A stretch of 64,000 nucleotides of DNA from the NCBI RefSeq assembly GCF_039536205.1, contig NZ_BAAAYL010000001.1:6386001-6450000 (forward strand), written 5' to 3'. The notes under the pieces were generated by a model. It did no database searches. It saw only the letters and a list, made by a program, of their open reading frames with translations, and had not been told where the DNA came from. The position numbers were made by a program, and so were the translations under genes. This stretch comes from Streptomyces sannanensis. GTDB lineage: Bacteria > Actinomycetota > Actinomycetes > Streptomycetales > Streptomycetaceae. Positions 55,907-64,000 of the stretch are shown piece by piece (the first letter of the stretch is position 1; every line of letters begins with the position of its first letter).

Positions 55907-56821
55907 TTGACTGCTGAAGGACAGCTGATCGAGGTCGGCGGCGTCGAACTGTGGGCGGAGGAGTTCGGTGATCCGTCCCACCCGGCGGTGTTCCTCATAC
56001 CGGGCTCGATGAGCCAGGGCGTGCTGTGGCCCGACAAACTCGTGGGACGGATCGCGGCCGCGGGCCACCGGGTGATCCGGTACGACCACCGGGACACCGG
56101 CCGCTCCACGGCCTTGGACTTCGACACCTACCCGTACACCTGGGCGGCCCTCAAGGACGACGCCGTGGGACTGCTCGACGCCCTCGGCATCGAGCGTGCC
56201 CATGTCGTCGGCCACTCGGCGGGCGGCCTGCTCGCCCAGTGGATCGCCGACGAGCACCCCGAGCGGGTGCGGTCGCTCACCGTGATCGGCTCCTCCCCAC
56301 TCGGTGACCGCGAGGGCCAGGTGATCGTACGGGCGATGCTGGGGGAGCCACAGCCCGAGGGCAGCCTGCCGGAACCGCTCCCGGCGTTCCTGGAGATGCT
56401 CCGGAAGATGGCCGTGGACCCGCCACCGGTCACCCGTGCCGAGATGATCGACTTCGGGATCGAGATGGCGCGGGTGCTCCACGGTGACGTTCTGCCGTTC
56501 GACGAGGACGCCCAGAGGCGCCTCGAGGAGCGGGTGTACGACCGGGCCCGTGACCCGCGCTCCACGGCGAACCACCAGCGGGCGGCGATGGCGGACATGG
56601 AGTTCGAGCCGACCGGCGCACTGGAGAAGGTGACGGCACCGACGCTCGTCGTCGAGGGCACGTGCGAGCCCGTCAAGCCGGGGCACGGTCGGCTCATCGC
56701 CGAAGCGATCGCCGGGGCCCGGCTGGTGATGATCCCCGGCATGGGGCACATGATCACGCCGGAGACGGCCGGCCCTGTGACGGACGTGGTACTGGCGCAC
56801 CTGGCCGCGGCGGTCCGCTGA
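55907..56821 (+). CDS. Alpha/beta hydrolase
   Basis: This is a 304-residue protein. The TTG at 55907 is preferred because AGAGG lies 6 nt upstream and homologous proteins start at about this point; GTG/ATG starts up to 135 bp upstream are possible. HVVGHSAGGLLAQW gives the nucleophile Ser, and GMGHMITPE gives the catalytic His with an acid in between. The oxyanion region is LIPGSMSQGVLW. It resembles epoxide-hydrolase or ester-hydrolase relatives; the substrate is unknown. Confidence 0.88.
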   Translation: MTAEGQLIEVGGVELWAEEFGDPSHPAVFLIPGSMSQGVLWPDKLVGRIAAAGHRVIRYDHRDTGRSTALDFDTYPYTWAALKDDAVGLLDALGIERAHVVGHSAGGLLAQWIADEHPERVRSLTVIGSSPLGDREGQVIVRAMLGEPQPEGSLPEPLPAFLEMLRKMAVDPPPVTRAEMIDFGIEMARVLHGDVLPFDEDAQRRLEERVYDRARDPRSTANHQRAAMADMEFEPTGALEKVTAPTLVVEGTCEPVKPGHGRLIAEAIAGARLVMIPGMGHMITPETAGPVTDVVLAHLAAAVR

Positions 56822-56858
56822 GCCCGCGCGGTGACCGGAACATGGAAGACTCGCACCC

Positions 56859-58085
56859 ATGAACGGCAAGGAGACGACCACCCGGACGAGACTGGAGAGG
56901 GGCCGGAGCGCACTCGGCCCCGCGCTCGAACTGGTCCACACGGGCCGCGCCCCCACCCGTGCCGTTCTCACCGCGGAACTCGGTGTCACGCGCGCCACCG
57001 CGGGCGCGGTCGCTGCCGAGCTGGAGGCGCTCGGCCTCATCCAGGTCGACTCCCGGCCCGGCTCGGCCGCAGGCTCGCAGGGCCGTCCCTCGCACCGGCT
57101 CGCCGTGAACGACAAGGGGCCCGTCGTGCTCGCCGCCCAGGTGCACACGGACGGCTTCCGGGCCGCGTTGGTCGGCCTCGGCGGGCGGATCGTGGCGACC
57201 GCGCCCGGCAGCATGACCGTCTCGGAGGACCCCGCCCAGGTCCTGGAGGCGGTGGTCGACGCCGGCGCCACGCTCCTGAAGGGCACCGGGAGGCGCTGCC
57301 TGGGCGCCGGACTGGCCGTGCCGTCCGCCGTGGCCGAGCCGGAGGGCACCGCCCTGAACCCGCTCCATCTGGCCTGGCGGGCGGGTGCGCCCGTACGGGA
57401 CATCTTCGCGGAGCGGGTCCGGGCCGCGGGCATCACAGGCCCCGTCCCCGCCTTCGCCGGCAACGACATCAACCTCGCCGCCCTGGCCGAGCACCGGCAC
57501 GGGGCCGGGCGCGGCGCCCGCCATCTGCTCTGCGTGGCCACCGGTCACCGGGGCGTCGGCGGCGCCCTGGTCCTCGACGGGCGGCTGCATTCCGGCAGTT
57601 CCGGCCTGGCCCTGGAGGTCGGCCACCTCACCGTCAACCCGGAGGGGCGCCCCTGCCACTGCGGAAGCCGGGGCTGCCTCGATGTCGAGACGGACCCGCT
57701 GGCCTTCCTCACGGTGGCGGGGCGCCGTCCGGGCCCGGAGGTCTCCCTGCTCCAGCAGTCCCGCGATCTGCTCCGTACGGAGTACGACGACCCGGCCGTA
57801 CGGGCCGCCGCCGAGGAACTGATCGACCGCCTGGGCCTCGGGCTCGCGGGCCTGGTCAACATCCTCAACCCGGACCGCATCATCCTCGGCGGACTTCACC
57901 GTGCGCTGCTCGACGCCGACCCGGAGCGGCTGCGTGCCGTTGTCGCCGACCACAGCCTGTGGGGGCGCAGCGGCAGCGTGCCCATCCTGGCCTGCACGCT
58001 CGACCACAACAGCCTGGTGGGCGCCGCCGAACTGGCCTGGCAGCCGGTGCTGGACGATCCACTTGCCGTAGTCGCCCAGAGCTAG
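56859..58085 (+). CDS. ROK-family (NagC-like) transcriptional regulator
   Basis: This 408-residue protein has an N-terminal winged HTH (APTRAVLTAELGVTRATAGA) followed by the ROK domain, with zinc ligands in EVGHLTVNPEGRPCHCGSRG then CLD. In contrast to the ROK kinase at 33745, the HTH identifies this one as a sugar-responsive repressor. No sugar operon adjoins it; a MITE-like element lies directly after its stop. Confidence 0.92.
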   Translation: MNGKETTTRTRLERGRSALGPALELVHTGRAPTRAVLTAELGVTRATAGAVAAELEALGLIQVDSRPGSAAGSQGRPSHRLAVNDKGPVVLAAQVHTDGFRAALVGLGGRIVATAPGSMTVSEDPAQVLEAVVDAGATLLKGTGRRCLGAGLAVPSAVAEPEGTALNPLHLAWRAGAPVRDIFAERVRAAGITGPVPAFAGNDINLAALAEHRHGAGRGARHLLCVATGHRGVGGALVLDGRLHSGSSGLALEVGHLTVNPEGRPCHCGSRGCLDVETDPLAFLTVAGRRPGPEVSLLQQSRDLLRTEYDDPAVRAAAEELIDRLGLGLAGLVNILNPDRIILGGLHRALLDADPERLRAVVADHSLWGRSGSVPILACTLDHNSLVGAAELAWQPVLDDPLAVVAQS

Positions 58086-58087
58086 CT

Positions 58088-58286
58088 AGTGCTGTGGCCG
58101 GAAAGGTTCACCGGCTCACGACGTCCAGCATGGCACCTCTCCCCCGTAGCCCTTCGGGCACGGGAGGTACCCCCAGCGTTGTCGCATCGCGCGAGTACGG
58201 CCGAGTACGAGCTGCGATGCTCCGCCTTGCGATTGCACGCACCGGACGCCGCTCCTTGACGGGCAAACGTTGCCGGTCGCGGCACT
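58088..58286. mobile_element. MITE-like element with terminal inverted repeats
   Basis: AGTGCTGTGGCCGG (58088-58101) at the left and CCGGTCGCGGCACT (58273-58286) at the right are imperfect inverted ends, and the similarity continues inward for about 27 bases (AAAGGTTCACCGG against AACGTTTGCCCG in reverse). The 199-bp interior has no gene but a small hairpin (CTCCCCCG...). The sequence type (a stretch with CGAGTACGGCCGAGTACGAG) recurs in Streptomyces intergenic regions as I recall. It lies two bases after the ROK stop codon. Confidence 0.6.
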
Positions 58287-58296
58287 GGGATTCCGC

Positions 58297-58327
58297 CCCG
58301 GCCCGCCGGTGACACCGGCGGGCCGGG
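58297..58327. terminator. 31-bp near-perfect palindrome
   Basis: CCCGGCCCGCCGGTG and CACCGGCGGGCCGGG surround a single A. As RNA it would fold as a hairpin with a shorter stem. It is probably the ROK regulator's original terminator, now separated from the gene by the MITE. Confidence 0.7.
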
Positions 58328-58330
58328 CCC

Positions 58331-58453
58331 GTGGACCTCCCGGTGATCTGGGCGGCCGTGGTCGTCGGTGTTCACGACGAGGACGAGTGCTGGCATCGGC
58401 TGTCCGTCCTCGACGAGCAGTTCGGCCGCCACATCACGGACGGTGCGCCATGA
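58331..58453 (+). CDS. Possible 40-residue protein or gene remnant
   Basis: A GTG-started frame right behind the palindrome reads VDLPVIWAAVVVGVHDEDEC then WHRLSVLDEQFGRHITDG. The codon use is coding-like, but there is no ribosome site because the palindrome ends 3 nt before it. It may be the tail of a truncated gene. The region from here to 58520 otherwise shows nothing. Confidence 0.3.
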   Translation: MDLPVIWAAVVVGVHDEDECWHRLSVLDEQFGRHITDGAP

Positions 58454-58520
58454 CCACGCTCATGCCCTCGGCGTTTGCCGTTCGGGCGCCGGGCGGGCCC
58501 GTCGCCCGGTTGCCGCCCGG

Positions 58521-59033
58521 TCAGCGCACCACGGCCGACCGCGCGGCGAGCCTGCGCGCCCGGGCGGGTTCCTCGACCTCGGCGAACGGGCCTTCGGCGA
58601 CCGCCCCGTACAGCGGGCGGGAGGGCCGCGACGTCAGCGGCGACGGGGCGCGCAGGGCGAACCACACGGTCTTGCCCTCGTCGCGCGGTCGTACGCCCCA
58701 GCTGTCGCTGAGCGCGGCGACGAGCGTGAGGCCACGGCCCGAGGTGGACAGGGGCTCGGAGTCTGGTACGTCGGGCACGCGTGGGTCGTGGTCGTGGACG
58801 GACACCGTGAGCTGGTCGAGCAGCAGCTCGATGTCGACGGTGCAGATCTTGTCCGGCTGGGCGTGCAGATGCACGTTGGTGAGCAACTCGGTGACGCCCA
58901 GGGTGGCTTGCTCGATCAGTGGATCGAGATGCCAGTAGCGCAACTGCGCCGATACGATTCTGCGGACTTGACCGATCCGCGACGGCAGGGCCTGGAGCTC
59001 CACCGTGCAGTGCCCGCTCGGCTGGCTGATCAC
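58521..59033 (-). CDS. ATP-binding HATPase protein (anti-sigma/SpoIIAB-like)
   Basis: This 170-residue protein starts at GTG 59033, with GGGGAG 8 nt upstream. LGVTELLTNVHLHA is the N box, DHDPRVP the D box and STSGRGLTLVAAL the G box of the GHKL ATPase fold. Stand-alone domains of this kind are RsbW/SpoIIAB-like kinases or regulators, very numerous in Streptomyces. No anti-anti-sigma partner is adjacent. The C-terminal tail of about 45 residues is unusual and Arg/Ala-rich. Confidence 0.88.
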   Translation of the reverse strand: MISQPSGHCTVELQALPSRIGQVRRIVSAQLRYWHLDPLIEQATLGVTELLTNVHLHAQPDKICTVDIELLLDQLTVSVHDHDPRVPDVPDSEPLSTSGRGLTLVAALSDSWGVRPRDEGKTVWFALRAPSPLTSRPSRPLYGAVAEGPFAEVEEPARARRLAARSAVVR

Positions 59034-59218
59034 GGCTGCGACTCCCCGAATGAGGTCCGGAAGAAGACGAAGGATCGGATCCAGCAGTGGCTCGCTGCTG
59101 TATGGACTGGCCCCGGCGGACCTGGATCTCAGCGTAACCGCCGGTGAACCCTCAGTGATGTGAGACCAATGTGGCTCAGGGCTTGCCTGTCCGCAACTTG
59201 CGCCCTGTCGACCTGCCG

Positions 59219-59548
59219 TCACGTGGGCGGGCGTGCGGGGCCGTGCGCCCTGCGTATGGTCTCCAGGAAGCGTCCGGCCGTCTCCTCGGCGCGGCGCGGG
59301 CTGCCGCCCCGCTGGCCCATGGTCAGCCGGTACCGGTGGCCGTTGACGGTGGCCACCGTGCTGTCGTCCCCGGCGAACCAGCGCCTGCCCGCGCTGACCG
59401 AGTCCAGCGGGGCACTGTCGATCTCCTGACCGCCACTGGTCAGCAGGGACAGCCTGCCGTCCTTGATGCGGATCTGCCCTGCCTTGGTGAGCGAACGGGA
59501 CCACCGGTCGATGCGTACACCCGTGGCACTGAATTCCGGCTCCTTCAT
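59219..59548 (-). CDS. Hypothetical beta-rich protein (109 aa)
   Basis: ATG 59548 begins [20 protein letters not shown]; the strand-rich body ([21 protein letters not shown], later [17 protein letters not shown]) and a final helix with FLETIRRAH look like a small PH-like or barrel fold. Short proteins like this are common in actinobacteria without known function. It is divergent from the cysteine synthase-like gene. Confidence 0.7.
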   Translation of the reverse strand: MKEPEFSATGVRIDRWSRSLTKAGQIRIKDGRLSLLTSGGQEIDSAPLDSVSAGRRWFAGDDSTVATVNGHRYRLTMGQRGGSPRRAEETAGRFLETIRRAHGPARPPT

Positions 59549-59729
59549 TGCGATTCCGCCCCCTTCGCGCCGGGTCTTCTGGTGGGAAGTCTGCACAACC
59601 AGCGCCGCCCGCACCAGTGCGCGAGGCGAGAAGGCTGGGCTATGGAAGATCAAAGCGAACGTTTGTGCAGGTGGGAGGCTTATGGTGGGTGGTGGGGGAG
59701 TGAAGCCGGAATCACGAGGAGAGGCTCGG

Positions 59730-60863
59730 ATGGGTACCACCGGACAGGTACGCGACAGCTCGGCGACGGCCACTGTCGACGTGGATCGCAGCGACCCGGA
59801 GTACCGGGCCTGGCTCAAGGAGGCCGTGCGCAAGGTGCAGGCCGACGCCAACCGATCGGCCGACACCCATCTGCTGCGTTTCCCGCTTCCCGAGCAATGG
59901 GGCATCGACCTGTACCTGAAGGACGAGTCCACCCATCCGACCGGCAGTCTCAAGCACCGTCTGGCGCGCTCGCTCTTCCTGTACGGCCTGTGCAACGGCT
60001 GGATCCGGCCGGGCAAGCCGGTCATCGAGGCGTCCAGTGGATCGACCGCGGTCTCCGAGGCGTACTTCGCGAAGCTGATCGGGGTGCCGTTCATCGCGGT
60101 GATGCCGCGCACCACCAGCCCCGAGAAGTGCAGGCTGATCGAGTTCCACGGCGGGCAGTGTCACTTCGTGGACGACTCCCGGAAGTTGTACGAGGAGTCC
60201 GCCGCCCTCGCCGACCGGACCGGTGGCCATTACATGGACCAGTTCACCTACGCCGAGCGGGCCACCGACTGGCGCGGCAACAACAACATCGCCGAATCGA
60301 TCTATCAGCAGCTGAAGCTGGAGCGCTACCCGGAACCCGCCTGGATCGTCGCCACGGCCGGCACCGGCGGCACCTCGGCGACCGTTGCGCGCTACGTCCA
60401 CTACATGCAGTACGACACCCGGGTCTGCGTCCCCGACCCCGAGAACTCCTGCTTCTTCGAGGGCTGGACCACCCACAACCCGTACGCCACCAGCGACTGC
60501 GGCTCCCGTATCGAGGGCATCGGACGGCCCCGGATGGAGCCCAGCTTCCTACCCGGCGCCATAGACCGCATGATGAAGGTCCCGGACGCGGCCAGTGTCG
60601 CCGCCGTGCGCGCGCTGGAGGCGGCCATCGGCCGCAAGGCGGGCGGTTCCACCGGTACCGGGCTGTGGAGCTCGCTGAAGATCGTCGCGGAGATGGTGGC
60701 CGAGGGGCGCAAGGGCAGTGTGGTCACCCTGCTCTGCGACCCGGGCGACCGCTACCTCGACAAGTACTACTCCGACGACTGGCTCGCCGAACAGGGTCTG
60801 GACATCGCTCCGTACACCGAGGCGATCGACCATTTCCTCGCCACGGGGATCTGGCAGGACTGA
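59730..60863 (+). CDS. PLP-dependent cysteine synthase-family protein (Cds1-like desulfhydrase)
   Basis: This 377-residue fold-type II PLP enzyme starts at ATG 59730 behind [19 protein letters not shown] contains the PLP lysine K75, and [20 protein letters not shown] and [15 protein letters not shown] form the substrate and phosphate loops. Length and motifs match mycobacterial Cds1 (Rv3684), an L-cysteine desulfhydrase, better than CysK. It likely releases hydrogen sulfide, pyruvate and ammonia from cysteine. Confidence 0.85.
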   Translation: MGTTGQVRDSSATATVDVDRSDPEYRAWLKEAVRKVQADANRSADTHLLRFPLPEQWGIDLYLKDESTHPTGSLKHRLARSLFLYGLCNGWIRPGKPVIEASSGSTAVSEAYFAKLIGVPFIAVMPRTTSPEKCRLIEFHGGQCHFVDDSRKLYEESAALADRTGGHYMDQFTYAERATDWRGNNNIAESIYQQLKLERYPEPAWIVATAGTGGTSATVARYVHYMQYDTRVCVPDPENSCFFEGWTTHNPYATSDCGSRIEGIGRPRMEPSFLPGAIDRMMKVPDAASVAAVRALEAAIGRKAGGSTGTGLWSSLKIVAEMVAEGRKGSVVTLLCDPGDRYLDKYYSDDWLAEQGLDIAPYTEAIDHFLATGIWQD

Positions 60864-60883
60864 CGGACGCCCGGCCGGCGCAG

Positions 60884-61354
60884 TCACCCGCCCAGCCGGC
60901 GGTCGAGCTTTCGCACGCCGTCGCGGAAGGACCGGCCGAGAGCCGCCCGGCCGAGCCGCGCCGTGAACAGGAACGGGGCCGTGCCGGCCGCGGCGAGGGT
61001 CCACTGCACCCGGGTGCCGGTGCCGGTGGACCTCAGCCGCCACTCCTCCAGCAAGGCGTGCGTACCCGGCACATTGGTCACATCGACCCGGTAGGCGTAC
61101 CGTTCCGCGGGCTCCCTGGCCATGATCGTCTCCCGGGAGCGGGCACCGCCCCTGAGCCAGACCTCGCGGCCCGAGCCGTCCGGGTACGGGCGGATCCGGG
61201 TCACTGCGCTCCACCACGCGGGCCAGGTCTCGACGTCGTCGACCAATGCTTCGTACACCGCCCCGGCGTCGGCGGAGACCTCCACGGCGAAGACGAGGCG
61301 CAGCGGCGCCGACTCGACGAAGTCGAGCGCCACGGAACGGAGTCGGTGAGCCAT
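60884..61354 (-). CDS. SRPBCC-family (polyketide cyclase-like) protein
   Basis: This 156-residue START-like fold protein starts at ATG 61354, with AGGAGG 8 nt upstream. VFAVEVSADAGAVYEALVDD then WPAWWSAV and a C-terminal helix (SFRDGVRKLDRRL) are typical. Such proteins bind hydrophobic ligands. No partner genes indicate its role. Confidence 0.88.
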   Translation of the reverse strand: MAHRLRSVALDFVESAPLRLVFAVEVSADAGAVYEALVDDVETWPAWWSAVTRIRPYPDGSGREVWLRGGARSRETIMAREPAERYAYRVDVTNVPGTHALLEEWRLRSTGTGTRVQWTLAAAGTAPFLFTARLGRAALGRSFRDGVRKLDRRLGG

Positions 61355-61413
61355 CGGCCGTACCTCCTGGCGGTGTGCGGGCGCGGGATCCGCACACCAT
61401 AACCGCCGGACCG

Positions 61414-62289
61414 TCAGTTGTCTGCGGGGCCTTTCCGTTTTTCCGCCACCACCAGGCCGGGCACATGCTCGGCGATCTCCGCACGCGCCTCGGCGGACAG
61501 ACCCGAGTCCGTGACGAATGTGTCGACCTCGTCCAGCGTCGCGAAGGAACTCAGCCCCACCGTCCCCCACTTGGTGTGGTCCGCCACCACGACCACCCGG
61601 CGGGCCGACCGCACCATCCGCCGGTTGGTCTCCGCCTCCGCGAGATTCGGGGTGGAGAGTCCTGCCTCGGCCGATATGCCGTGCACCCCGAGGAACAGCA
61701 CATCGAAGTGGAGCGAACGGATCGCCTGGTCCGCGACCGGGCCGACCAGCGAGTCCGACGGAGTGCGCACACCACCGGTGAGCACCACCGTGGCGGCCCC
61801 CGGCCGCTGCCCGCCGCCTCCGCGTTCCACCGAATGGAACACATCGGCGACCCGTACCGAGTTCGTCACCACCGTCAGGTCCGGTACCTCGAGGAGATGC
61901 CGGGCCAGCGCGTACGTCGTGGTCCCACCGGACAGCGCGATCGCCGAGCCCGGTACGATCAGTGCGGCCGCCGCCCGCGCGATGTCGTCCTTGGCGCTCA
62001 GTTCCAGGCCCGACTTGGCTTCGAAACCCGGCTCGTGCGTACTCGGCTCCATCACCGGCACCGCACCGCCGTGCACCTTCTCGATCGCTCCCTGGCGCGC
62101 CAGCGCGTCCAGGTCCCGGCGGATCGTCATGTCCGAGACACTGAGCTTCCGCGTGAGCTCATTGACCCGGACCCCGCCGCGCCGTCTGACCTCCTCGAGG
62201 ATCAGGGCACGACGCTGCTCCGCGAGCAGATTCTGATTCTCGCTCACCGCAGGGGCCGGTCCTTCCACGTCACCTTCACCGATTGTCAT
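61414..62289 (-). CDS. DeoR-family transcriptional regulator
   Basis: This 291-residue protein starts at ATG 62289. The DeoR HTH is RRALILEEVRRRGGVRVNEL then TRKLSVSDMTIRRDLDALAR, followed by a sugar-phosphate-sensing domain (ALSGGTTTYALARHLLE, DVLFLGVHGIS). It normally represses sugar catabolism. No target operon adjoins it. Confidence 0.94.
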   Translation of the reverse strand: MTIGEGDVEGPAPAVSENQNLLAEQRRALILEEVRRRGGVRVNELTRKLSVSDMTIRRDLDALARQGAIEKVHGGAVPVMEPSTHEPGFEAKSGLELSAKDDIARAAAALIVPGSAIALSGGTTTYALARHLLEVPDLTVVTNSVRVADVFHSVERGGGGQRPGAATVVLTGGVRTPSDSLVGPVADQAIRSLHFDVLFLGVHGISAEAGLSTPNLAEAETNRRMVRSARRVVVVADHTKWGTVGLSSFATLDEVDTFVTDSGLSAEARAEIAEHVPGLVVAEKRKGPADN

Positions 62290-62391
62290 GGTCAGGGTAC
62301 GGGGAGATTCTGTGAGGGCGGCACGGCAGGCGGGCCGGACCTGTGATCCTGACGCCGGCCCCGGTCCTGCCCCACGAGAGCGAGGTGCCGA

Positions 62392-62986
62392 AGTGCGCGA
62401 CGGTGTTGCCCTGGAACTGCTGGTCCACGGCGCACCCTTCGCCCCGCCCTGCTGCGCCGAGCGCGCGGTTCCGGACCTCGTCCGGCGCATGCACACCTGG
62501 ACCGAGCGTACCGGCGGACGGCTTGTCATCTCGGGCCACTCGCAGGGCAGCGTGCTGTCGGCCGCCGCCGTCTGGCAGTTGCCCGCCGGAAGTCGCGGCC
62601 GGGTCGCGCTGCTGACCTGCGGCTCACCGCTGGAGCTGTTCTAAGTGCGCTGGTTCCCGGCGTACTTCGGTCTGGTTCCCCTGGCCCCACTCCATCGTGA
62701 CGTGCACTGCCGGCGCAATCTGTGGCGGGCCACCGACCGGATAGGAGGGTCCGTCCTGGTGGCGGCCGGCGACGATGGCCGGGCGGTCGGCCGGGGCCCG
62801 CTCCAGGACCCGCTCGCCCACGGCCGTACGGACCGGCCCCCGCTGCCGGCGCCGCTGCTCGGACACTGCGACTACTGGGCGGACCCTGCCTTCGATGAGG
62901 AGCACACCGGACTGCTGGACCGGCTGCCGCCCGCGCTGCCCCGGCCGCGGCAGTCTCAGGGAAGCTCCGGCAGGTCCTCCGGGTAG
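62392..62986 (+). pseudogene. Truncated lipase-like/membrane protein with in-frame TAA
   Basis: One frame runs from about 62392 to the TAG at 62986, broken only by a TAA at 62642-62644. Before the stop it reads GGRLVISGHSQGSVLSAAAV (alpha/beta hydrolase nucleophile elbow), and after it RWFPAYFGLVPL, CRRNLWRATDRIGG and DPLAHGRTDRPPL, the expected continuation of a Streptomyces lipase-like protein. In such proteins the broken position is a Tyr, so TAC changed to TAA. The 5' half is also absent. Confidence 0.7.
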
Positions 62987-64000
62987 AGCAGGGTGAGGTC
63001 GTCGGTGCTGGCGTCGTGCAGCCGGGCGACCCGGCCGGCGTGCCGTTCCACCATCGACTCGAAGGTCTGACGGGCGGTACGGCCGTTGCCGAAGCCGGGC
63101 CCCTTGGGCAGCTCGGTGAAGTACTTCAGCAGGGCCTCCGCCGCTCCGGCGCCCAGCCGGTACTCGTGCTCCTCGGCCTGCTGCTCGACGATCCGCAGCA
63201 GCTCGTCCGGGGTGTAGTCGCCAAAGGTGATGGTTCGTGAGAAACGGGAGGCCACGCCCGGGTTGACCTGCAGGAAGCGTTCCATCTCCGTGGTGTAGCC
63301 GGCGACGATCACCACCACCGCTTCGCGGTGGTCCTCCATCAGTTTCACCAGCGTGTCGATGGCCTCGCGGCCGAAGTCCCGGCCGGAGTCCTCCGGGGCG
63401 AGTGCGTACGCCTCGTCGATGAAGAGCACTCCGCCGCGCGCCCGGTCGAACGCCTCCTGGGTACGGATCGCCGTGGAGCCGATGTGTTCGCCGACCAGGT
63501 CCACCCGGGACACCTCGACGAGATGGCCCCGCTCCAGCACGCCCAGCGAGGCCAGGATCTCGCCGTAGAGCCGGGCGACCGTCGTCTTGCCGGTGCCGGG
63601 GGAGCCGGTGAAGACCAGGTGGCGCCGCACCGAGGCCGCTTTCAGGCCTGCCTCCCGGCGGCGCCGGCCCACCTCGATCATGTCGGTGAGGGCGCGTACC
63701 TCACGCTTGACGCTGTCCAGGCCCACCAGGGCGTCGAGTGCGCCGAGCACCGCCCGGGAGGCGCGGGCCGGGGGAGCGGCGGCCGGGGCCTGGCCGGGGA
63801 CCGTGCCGAGCAGACCGGCCGGCTGGGGGGCTTGCCGGGGAGCCTGCTGGGTGGCCGTCAGCATGGGCGCGGGGGCGGCTTCCCGTGCGGTTCCGCGCAG
63901 AGTGCTCTCGTCGCTCGTACAGTCCTCGACGACCGGGCCACCGCCGCTGCCCGCGGCGTGGGAGGTGACGCCTTCGGAGAACTCGTAGCCGCCGCGGGCA
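62956..64000 (-). CDS. AAA+ ATPase (CbbX/SpoVK-like), 5' end beyond the window
   Basis: The coding frame is open to the right edge. GSPGTGKTTVARLYGEIL is Walker A, GGVLFIDEAYALAP Walker B, and TAIRTQEAF, RFSRTITF and GNGRTARQTFESMV (sensor and arginine regions) complete a CbbX/EccA-type AAA+ domain. Upstream of the ATG at 63864 the frame continues with ARGGYEFSEGVTSHAAG and VVEDCTSDES, which resembles the end of a beta-helix repeat domain; Streptomyces has such beta-helix-AAA fusions. The overlap with the lipase-like pseudogene at the 3' end is tail to tail. Confidence 0.85.
   Translation of the reverse strand, partial: ARGGYEFSEGVTSHAAGSGGGPVVEDCTSDESTLRGTAREAAPAPMLTATQQAPRQAPQPAGLLGTVPGQAPAAAPPARASRAVLGALDALVGLDSVKREVRALTDMIEVGRRRREAGLKAASVRRHLVFTGSPGTGKTTVARLYGEILASLGVLERGHLVEVSRVDLVGEHIGSTAIRTQEAFDRARGGVLFIDEAYALAPEDSGRDFGREAIDTLVKLMEDHREAVVVIVAGYTTEMERFLQVNPGVASRFSRTITFGDYTPDELLRIVEQQAEEHEYRLGAGAAEALLKYFTELPKGPGFGNGRTARQTFESMVERHAGRVARLHDASTDDLTLLYPEDLPELP

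Overview
The window is a high-GC actinobacterial chromosome segment, almost certainly Streptomyces. The evidence is G/C-dominated third codon positions, GTG and TTG starts, ATGA/GTGA gene overlaps, and families typical of the genus (large LuxR regulators, HATPase anti-sigma-like proteins, S28 tripeptidyl aminopeptidase, ROK/NPCBM sugar genes). No tRNA, rRNA, CRISPR array, integrase or intact transposase was recognised.

Layout. (1) 1-9089, minus strand: a coupled two-gene operon encoding a 2668-residue helical-repeat / P-loop ATPase / protein-kinase protein and a NERD-like plus degenerate-kinase protein cut by the left edge. (2) 9090-12100: a gene-poor gap, a LysR regulator and a divergent secreted S28 peptidase. 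(3) 12325-29138: a natural-product cluster. It holds an HExxH protein of unknown family, a putative heme-oxygenase-like diiron enzyme, an acetyltransferase, an ATP-grasp ligase, an acyl-AMP ligase, an exporter, a FAD oxidase, an adenylation-carrier-reductase protein, an aldo/keto reductase, a sulfotransferase, an HK97-fold shell protein of the kind called Family 3 (natural-product) encapsulins, and cysC-cysD-cysN for PAPS supply. (4) 29143-34680: a zinc-ribbon OB-fold protein and a TetR regulator with matching inverted-repeat operators on both sides, etfBA, an aldolase-like protein and a ROK sugar kinase. (5) About 35.7-41.5 kb: an accessory insert between a truncated alpha-galactosidase and a truncated sugar-ABC permease. 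It carries an XRE regulator, three overlapping tiny zinc-ribbon genes, a 28-residue peptide gene, a strong hairpin, an HExxH enzyme and a TPR-2OG-Fe(II) oxygenase, which together look like a small peptide-modification (RiPP-type) system. (6) 41696-64000: ordinary chromosome with scattered metabolic and regulatory genes, a MITE-like element at 58088-58286, a lipase-like pseudogene with an in-frame TAA, and an AAA+ ATPase cut by the right edge.

How the genes work together. In region 3 the simplest reading is: acid activation on the carrier protein, reductive release as an aldehyde, reduction to an alcohol, then O-sulfation with locally made PAPS, with a virus-derived shell housing one or more steps. 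In region 5 a short peptide would be modified by two candidate iron/2-oxoglutarate-type enzymes. The region 1 operon resembles conflict/defence or signalling systems (STAND-like ATPase, kinase, NERD), but its role cannot be fixed from sequence alone.
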